Assembly (NCBI GenBank): GCA_020740775.1
Contig: JAHEWK010000001.1
Coordinates: 1,984,001-2,048,000 of the forward strand
Direction: 5' to 3'
Length of the DNA stretch: 64,000 nt
DNA from: Ilyonectria destructans
Taxonomy: Eukaryota; Ascomycota; Sordariomycetes; Hypocreales; Nectriaceae
Of the stretch, positions 58,299 through 64,000 are shown in pieces. Each line of letters starts with the position of its first letter. The stretch's first letter is position 1. Made by a program: the position numbers and the translations under genes. The notes below the pieces were generated by a model. That model was not told the DNA's origin. It saw only the letters and a list, made by a program, of their open reading frames with translations, and did not search any database.

Positions 58299-59195
58299 AT
58301 GGCGGAAGAGGTGAGTTCCTATTCCCCCCGCGCACGCGCCCTGCCCTTGCGTCCATTTTTCGACTCGAAAATTCACCCCGCAATGTGACTCGTGCCCCAC
58401 GGTACCGAGTAGCCTCGATGCTGCCCTTCGGCTTCACCAGCCATCGACGAGCCATCGCCAGCGGGCGCTCCTCCATCTCCGCCATCTTCATCATCTGCTT
58501 GCCGAGCTCTTGCTAATTGCCTCGTTTTTACCTCTCCAGCATGATGTCACCTTCGAGTCGGCCGATGCCGGTGCCTCGCTCACCTTCCCTATGCAGTGCT
58601 CTGCTCTGCGTAAGAACGGTTTCGTCGTGATCAAGAACCGCCCCTGCAAGATCGTCGACATGTCTACCTCCAAGACTGGCAAGCACGGTCACGCCAAGGT
58701 CCACCTTGTCGCCATCGATATCTTCACCAACAAGAAGTACGAGGATCTCTCTCCTTCCACCCACAACATGGACGTCCCCCACGTCTCTCGTCGCGAGTTC
58801 CAGCTTGTGAGTGAACCCTTGCCCCGCTCCACGGGGGCCAACCCGGCACTTCCCCTCCTCGCCCCCGAGCCCAACAGCTAACACGTACCCAGCTGGACAT
58901 CGCCGACGACGGTTTCCTTTCCCTCATGAACGATGACGGTGACACCAAGGATGACGTCCGCATGCCCGATGGTGAGGTTGGTGACAAGATTACCCGTCTT
59001 TTCAGAGAGGAGGAGAAGGACACCAGTAAGTTGCCACCCAAAAGCTCCCCTGAGCTTCGTCGATGGATAAATACCAGTCGGCGCCACTAGTTTTGACGTG
59101 GACATGCCACTAACACTGTCGCAGACGTCGTCATTCTCACCTCCATGGGTGAGGAGGCCGCCGTTGAGGCCAAGGAGGCTCCCCGCCAGGGTTAA
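58299..59195 (+). CDS. TIF51A: Translation factor eIF5A (hypusine-containing)
   Basis: eIF5A promotes peptide-bond formation at stalling motifs and termination; it is active only after conversion of one lysine to hypusine. I read four exons, 58299-58310, 58540-58806, 58893-59025 and 59125-59195, giving 160 residues, the usual size. The first exon codes only MAEE and is followed by a 229-nt intron, the longest in the gene. The hypusine site is Lys52 in [12 protein letters not shown], preceded by [19 protein letters not shown]. The C-terminal OB-fold shows [20 protein letters not shown] and ends AKEAPRQG. The long first intron immediately after the start is common in highly expressed fungal genes and may hold regulatory sequence. 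All junctions are canonical GT-AG. Confidence 0.97.
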
Positions 59196-60027
59196 ATGTC
59201 TTTCCTTGGTTACGGATCCAGCTCGCAGTGGCCCTTGGCCTCTCGGCAATCCCTTCTGATGTTGGGCTGTGCGTGAGGGATCGCTTTGTTTTGATGAATT
59301 ATTAACACATCAAATATCCACGGGTCGCGAGTTGGGCGTCGTGCTGAGGGACTCTATCTGGACAGGATTGTCTGCTGGTTATGACATTCGGCAATCCGAA
59401 GCGCCCGAGTTGCGGCCTCGATTTTCCTTTGTTTTACCCACCTGCTGCAAATGCCTTCATGTCACGATATTCGTAGCGGCAAAATCATGAGAGAAAAAAT
59501 GGGAGAGCTTTGGAGTTGACAGAATCTGTCCGATAGAAGGCCATTAAAACCTTTACGGAACTTGCTTCCCCTCATGCAAAATCGTGATATGCATCTTGTG
59601 AATGTCTCATCAGGTACCGACCTTTAGCTAGGCCTAGATAATTATAGCAGTGGTCCGTTCCCCATGTTCATCGACGCCCACGCCGATAAGCGAAGTGTGC
59701 GTGGTCGGATTGACGGTGCAAGGAAAAAAGTGCAGATTAGATTAGATACGCGACTTGGGGTATTTTTAAGTCAAAAGGAAAGGTACCGTGAATATTGGCA
59801 TCGTCAACATAGGTATAAAGCTCGGATGCTGCCTTGGCGGTCGAGGCTTCAAGGCATTGGCCCAGCGAAGACGAAAGCGGTCACTGGTGTTTGAAGTATC
59901 TTGCACCGCCGTCTTTTTCCCGGCAACCAAACACATCACACGAATCTTGTCTGTCCAACAGATCCTCCACAACGCCAGCAATCGACCACGCCATTCGTGC
60001 CATGTAACATCTCGCTCGCGAGAAACT
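59196..60027. other. Intergenic region between eIF5A and RRN7
   Basis: This holds the eIF5A 3' region and the RRN7 promoter. It is moderately A/T-rich in 59460-59780. No gene, tRNA or repeat of note is visible. Confidence 0.5.
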
Positions 60028-61883
60028 ATGGACGAGCGGCGGGAGCTTCGCAAGTTCCCTCGGGGGGAGAGATGCCCGGAATGTGGCGTGAGGAAATGGT
60101 ATCTGGAGAATGGTCTCCGATTCTGCTCCAACGGCCACCAGGTTGAGGTGCGTGCAAGCCAGCGGCACCCATCTGCCAGGCATCTACCAGGCATCGCATA
60201 AGCGAACAAGAAGTTGCTGACAGATACTCAGGGCTTTATTCAATTCGATATTGGTGACGAAGAGGACGCGGGGAAACTCGGTGCTGTCGCCAAACGAGAG
60301 AAGGAAGTCAAGGAGAAAGAGCTCCGCCATCTCACTGGCCAGGCTGGCAAGAACCTCTATCTCGAATGTCTCCAACTAATCCTCAGAAACCAATTATTGT
60401 GGCTCGTCAGCTCCAGGGGCCACAAAGACGAGCTTGAGACGGTGGTTCGTGACCTGTGGGACCTTCGCACTCGCGGCTCCAGCAACCTTGTGGCTGAGGA
60501 TGCTCCCCAAGAAGACTCGCTCGAGATGTTCAGCTCCCAACCAGCAACAGAGGAACTGGTCAAGGGGGTTGACAACAGCAAGACAAGGGCACAAAGTTGG
60601 GATCCCAGCCGAGGATCAGACTGGCCAATACCAAGGATGATTGAGACTCTTGCCTTATGCTATCTGGGCTGTCTCCTGCTTAGAATTCCGACTAGTGTTG
60701 GAGAACTCTGCACTTGGGTCAATGGCGGACACATGCCTTGCAAGAGAGCAGTGAGTAGAGCTTACTTTTAGTGTCGCAGGCGCTCTGCTGATGAAAGCCC
60801 TCAGTATTATGACCTGCCTCAAGAGATGCAAGACAGATTGCCTTCAGCGTATACAAGAGCTCTGAAGGTGCCTCTTCGTGCAACTCTTCAGGGAGTTGAC
60901 CTCCATTACACTGTCATGAATCTGGCACTTTCGTATCACCACAACTATGGGATGCTCTTCCCTGCCATCAGCGACACGCCAACTCTTGTCGCCTACTCGA
61001 GACAACTAGCACTGCCGGGTAAGTCCTGAATTCCCATGGTCACCCCTCAACTAACCACCTCCCAGTCGAAGCACTCATTACGGCACGAAGCATCATATCT
61101 GTAATGAAACTGGGCTTCCAGCTACCTATACACAAATCTCGACTATTCATCCTCGACTATCCAGAGATATTGTTGGTTTCAGTTGCAGTAGTTGCGACAA
61201 AACTATCGTCCCCACTCGGCGGTAGTTCGCCATTGCTTCAGGGTACTGGTTTTGAGGCAGGCCTTCGATTTAACTGGGACAAATGGCGAGAGACCATGGC
61301 TGAGCTTGACGATCCATTGGCATCCCAGGGTGAGCCAAGCTTTGACAAAGTCACCGCGGATCAAGTGATTGCGATGACATCGGAGCAACTTGACAAATAC
61401 TTTGCACACATTTCAAGTCTAATAGACAAAAAGAGTGAGTGATCTAGACGGACCAAGCGACCAGAAAACTGATGTGTTCAGATGACAATGCCACCTCGAG
61501 GTTCTTCCCCACCGAAGACGCACCTCCTCTTGAGCCTTTACGGCATGAGAGTACAGAGGATGATGCGGATAACCGAACCAAGATGGTCTTGGGTCAAACC
61601 GTGAAGGTGCAAAGGGAAGACGACTCCAATTTGGAAGATGAGCCGGCATCGAAATCCGACTCCATATACGACGCTTTTCGTGCGGTTGAAGACCTCACAG
61701 AGGCCGCACAATATTTTTACACAGCTGCAGGTAAGGGTTTCCCCGCTATCACTCAGGATCGTGATACTCATATTATATCAAGGACGCGTGGCTGGCCTAT
61801 CATTGCAGGAGATGGTTCGCGCAGTTTACATGCTAGAACAGAGGATACTCGCCTGGCAAGGAGAGAAGAAAAGGATGGGATAG
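60028..61883 (+). CDS. RRN7: RNA polymerase I core factor subunit Rrn7 (TAF1B)
   Basis: Rrn7 is the TFIIB-like subunit of the Pol I core factor and helps recruit Pol I to the rDNA promoter in the nucleolus. I read six exons, 60028-60147, 60232-60750, 60805-61018, 61066-61434, 61482-61730 and 61783-61883, giving 523 residues. The N-terminal zinc ribbon has Cys16, Cys19, Cys33 and His37 (ERCPECG ... FCSNGH), the CxxC/CxxxH pattern of Rrn7. A reader and linker segment follows (GFIQFDIGDEED), then cyclin-like helices (LYLECLQLILRNQLLWLV, MIETLALCYLGCLLLRIP, RLFILDYPEILLVSVAVVATKL). The C-terminal part is acidic and ends with AGRVAGLSLQEMVRAVYMLE, joined over the last intron. The ATG chosen gives MDERRELRKFPRGE directly before the ribbon. 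Four of the five introns are under 60 nt. Confidence 0.9.
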
Positions 61884-62086
61884 ACAGATATTATACCCGG
61901 TTGAAGGACAGCAACATGTCATCTTCGACCCCAAGATGATCAATAATTTACCGCAAAAATTAGGCGTCCATCCATGATTCAGATGATTCACTCGACAATG
62001 ACGCCAAGACGATGTCCCAAGGCCCAATACCGCACAGGGTGCCTGCCAGATTGGGCCCTTTAGTGTGGAGTGTCGTTTTGGTGCGC

Positions 62087-62114
62087 CACGTGATCTGGCT
62101 CCTGACCCTAGGGT
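62087..62114 (+). promoter_or_regulatory. CACGTG box plus ACCCTAGGGT palindrome (ubiquitin-eL40 promoter)
   Basis: CACGTGAT (62087-62094) fits the Cbf1 site, and ACCCTAGGGTTT (palindrome 62105-62114) contains two CCCTA/TAGGG half-sites of the Tbf1 or telomere-repeat kind. Both lie within 125 bp of the split start codon. Cbf1 and Tbf1 are known to govern ribosomal protein genes in Candida albicans; a similar role here is inferred. Confidence 0.45.
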
Positions 62115-62207
62115 TTTCTTTCGGTTGAACATTGCGCCCCACCAATATTGCGCGCAGAACCGGCTTCTCCAAACTTCACATCGTCAGCGTCACAAAAATC
62201 AGTCAAG

Positions 62208-62880
<673 letters not shown>

Positions 62881-63844
62881 ACGATTTCTCCATGGATGTG
62901 GCGTCTGGGATTTTTGGCATTCTGGGGTCGGTGGCAAGGACAGAGGAGCTTCTTTGTTCACGAGTCTGGTTGTTTTTTCAGTAGCATTTGCACCACAGGC
63001 AATACACTCTAAATGATGCCGATGAACACGTGCCGACGGTCACTCAGGCTCGATCCCCTAAAAAAAAAATACATTCAAGCCTCCGATTTACGACTAGGTT
63101 TCTATGGTTGTGCTGGTGTTGCATTGTGTCGCGTGTATTGTAGAGGTTGTAGAGCGATGTCAGCTTGACGTGCAGAGTAACTGTATAGCGGCATCATTCA
63201 ATTGTGCCACAAATGCAATCATGGACTGGCGATGCACTACATACCATGTTGATTCAATAACCCAATTGAAAGTATTCCTTGGGGCTGGAGATCAAGGATT
63301 CGCAATTCACACAAGAATTCATCATTTTATTCCATTCCTCTAAGTTATTCACGCCCTAGGCTTCGCAGAGTCCCGGTATGTACAACCTAGGTACCTAGCC
63401 TAGCGCGAGACTAGACTAATGTCCGAGAGTCCCTTCAAGTAAAGATATCAGGCATTATTCGAGAGAACTCTTGCAAAGAAAGGAAATCAGGAGCGAGTTT
63501 CTGTATCATTTTTTATATTATTATTTAGATACCATATTATGGTAGCCAAGTCGTGCAATGGATCATGGGGAGATGCTTGATGTCTGCGACTTACACTCCA
63601 TTAAGATGAGGCTCATGAGCGGGCCACCTTAAGCGTCGGGAAAACTCCGGCCCCATGTGACATCGACACGCCTGCGCGCTCCTGAATTACGACCGCAACG
63701 GCCAGACTGTCACCAAGCTGACAGCAAACGCTACGACTCCAGCCAGCAACACCACCAAAGCTTCGAACACGGCAATCCAGGCTCCGGATCCATCTACAAC
63801 CGCCCTTACGACTTCATCTGCAGCATAGCGCTTGCCAATACACA
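62881..63844. other. Intergenic region between ubiquitin-eL40 and the right-edge gene
   Basis: No gene is visible. An A-run follows at 63060-63070. The overlapping palindromes ACCTAGGTACCTAG lie at 63385-63398, and an A/T-rich segment at 63500-63540. The promoter of the right-edge gene is presumably within 63560-63844. Confidence 0.5.
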
Positions 63845-64000
63845 ATGGCGGGGTCCGGATACGACGCCGTTGTCGACGTCGACGATGAGGTACTGCTTGC
63901 CTGCCCGTCATTCCCCTCCAGCTCCGGAGCTTCAGATCAACCAGCTTGAGAAGCTCCATCGCCCACACGCACCATCTCCCATTTCCACCGCATCCGTTGC
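63845..64000 (+). CDS. First exon of a gene running off the right edge (possibly Yip1-family)
   Basis: An ATG at 63845 opens a 15-codon exon, MAGSGYDAVVDVDDE, ending in GAG before a GTACTG donor at 63890. The remainder of the window would be intron, with no acceptor I can place. The acidic VVDVDDE start resembles what I remember of fungal Yip1-family proteins of the YIP5 type, but fifteen residues are not enough to assign it. The call rests on the good start context (ACAATGG), the acidic peptide and a plausible donor. The position 1 kb downstream of ubiquitin-eL40 on the same strand fits an independent gene. Confidence 0.4.

Overview
The window is nuclear DNA of a filamentous ascomycete, most likely a Sordariomycete and possibly Hypocreales. 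The reasons are short introns (about 47-110 nt) with CTRAY branch points, a Polycomb EED gene, a bispecific-type nitrate reductase, a QRRRW chitin synthase, and fungal forms of Hrq1, Rrn7, Hsp88 and Yrb2. The taxon is an inference; no marker here fixes the species. I rebuilt every multi-exon model by hand. In each complete model the spliced lengths sum to a multiple of three and join conserved protein motifs.

Layout. 0-2.65 kb: the 3' end of an unidentified gene (+) converges, 18 bp apart, on EED (-, 10 exons). 2.65-6.9 kb has few convincing genes. 6.9-14 kb (all +): a two-PAS-domain regulator, YIP4 (Golgi membrane protein) and YRB2 (Ran-binding nuclear export factor). 14.3-21 kb (+): helicase HRQ1 and a CAX-type cation antiporter. 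21.4-29.3 kb: nitrate reductase niaD (-) and UPF2 (+) are divergent, and the shared 1.3 kb promoter carries NirA/NIT4 and GATA sites. 30.7-33.7 kb: a class VI-like chitin synthase (+) and a tRNA-Gly(UCC). 35.6-42.5 kb: Hsp110 chaperone HSP88 (+) converges on eIF5B (-). 43.4-47.9 kb: a large MMS1/CPSF-A-type beta-propeller protein (-). 47.9-53.2 kb: a gene-poor stretch with several short tandem repeats. 53.2-57 kb: GYP8 (Rab GAP, +) converges on VPS52 (GARP, -). 58.3-64 kb (+): eIF5A, RRN7 (Pol I factor), ubiquitin-eL40 and the first exon of a gene that continues off the right edge.

The genes are mostly housekeeping. One theme is ribosome production and translation (eIF5A, eIF5B, ubiquitin-eL40, RRN7, UPF2, tRNA-Gly, HSP88). 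A second is Golgi and endosome traffic (YIP4, GYP8, VPS52, perhaps the right-edge gene). I see no transposon, viral insertion, CRISPR array or secondary-metabolite cluster.

The most striking observation is the ubiquitin-eL40 gene. Its AUG appears to be split by an intron (A|TG) and completed by a 7-nt microexon, so without splicing there is no ubiquitin start codon. Other points: a PAS domain interrupted by about 160 acidic residues, compact nitrate-induction modules upstream of niaD, a CAX antiporter with altered signature motifs, a GYP8 intron with productive and unproductive acceptors, and a recurring intergenic palindrome of the TACCTAGGTA type.
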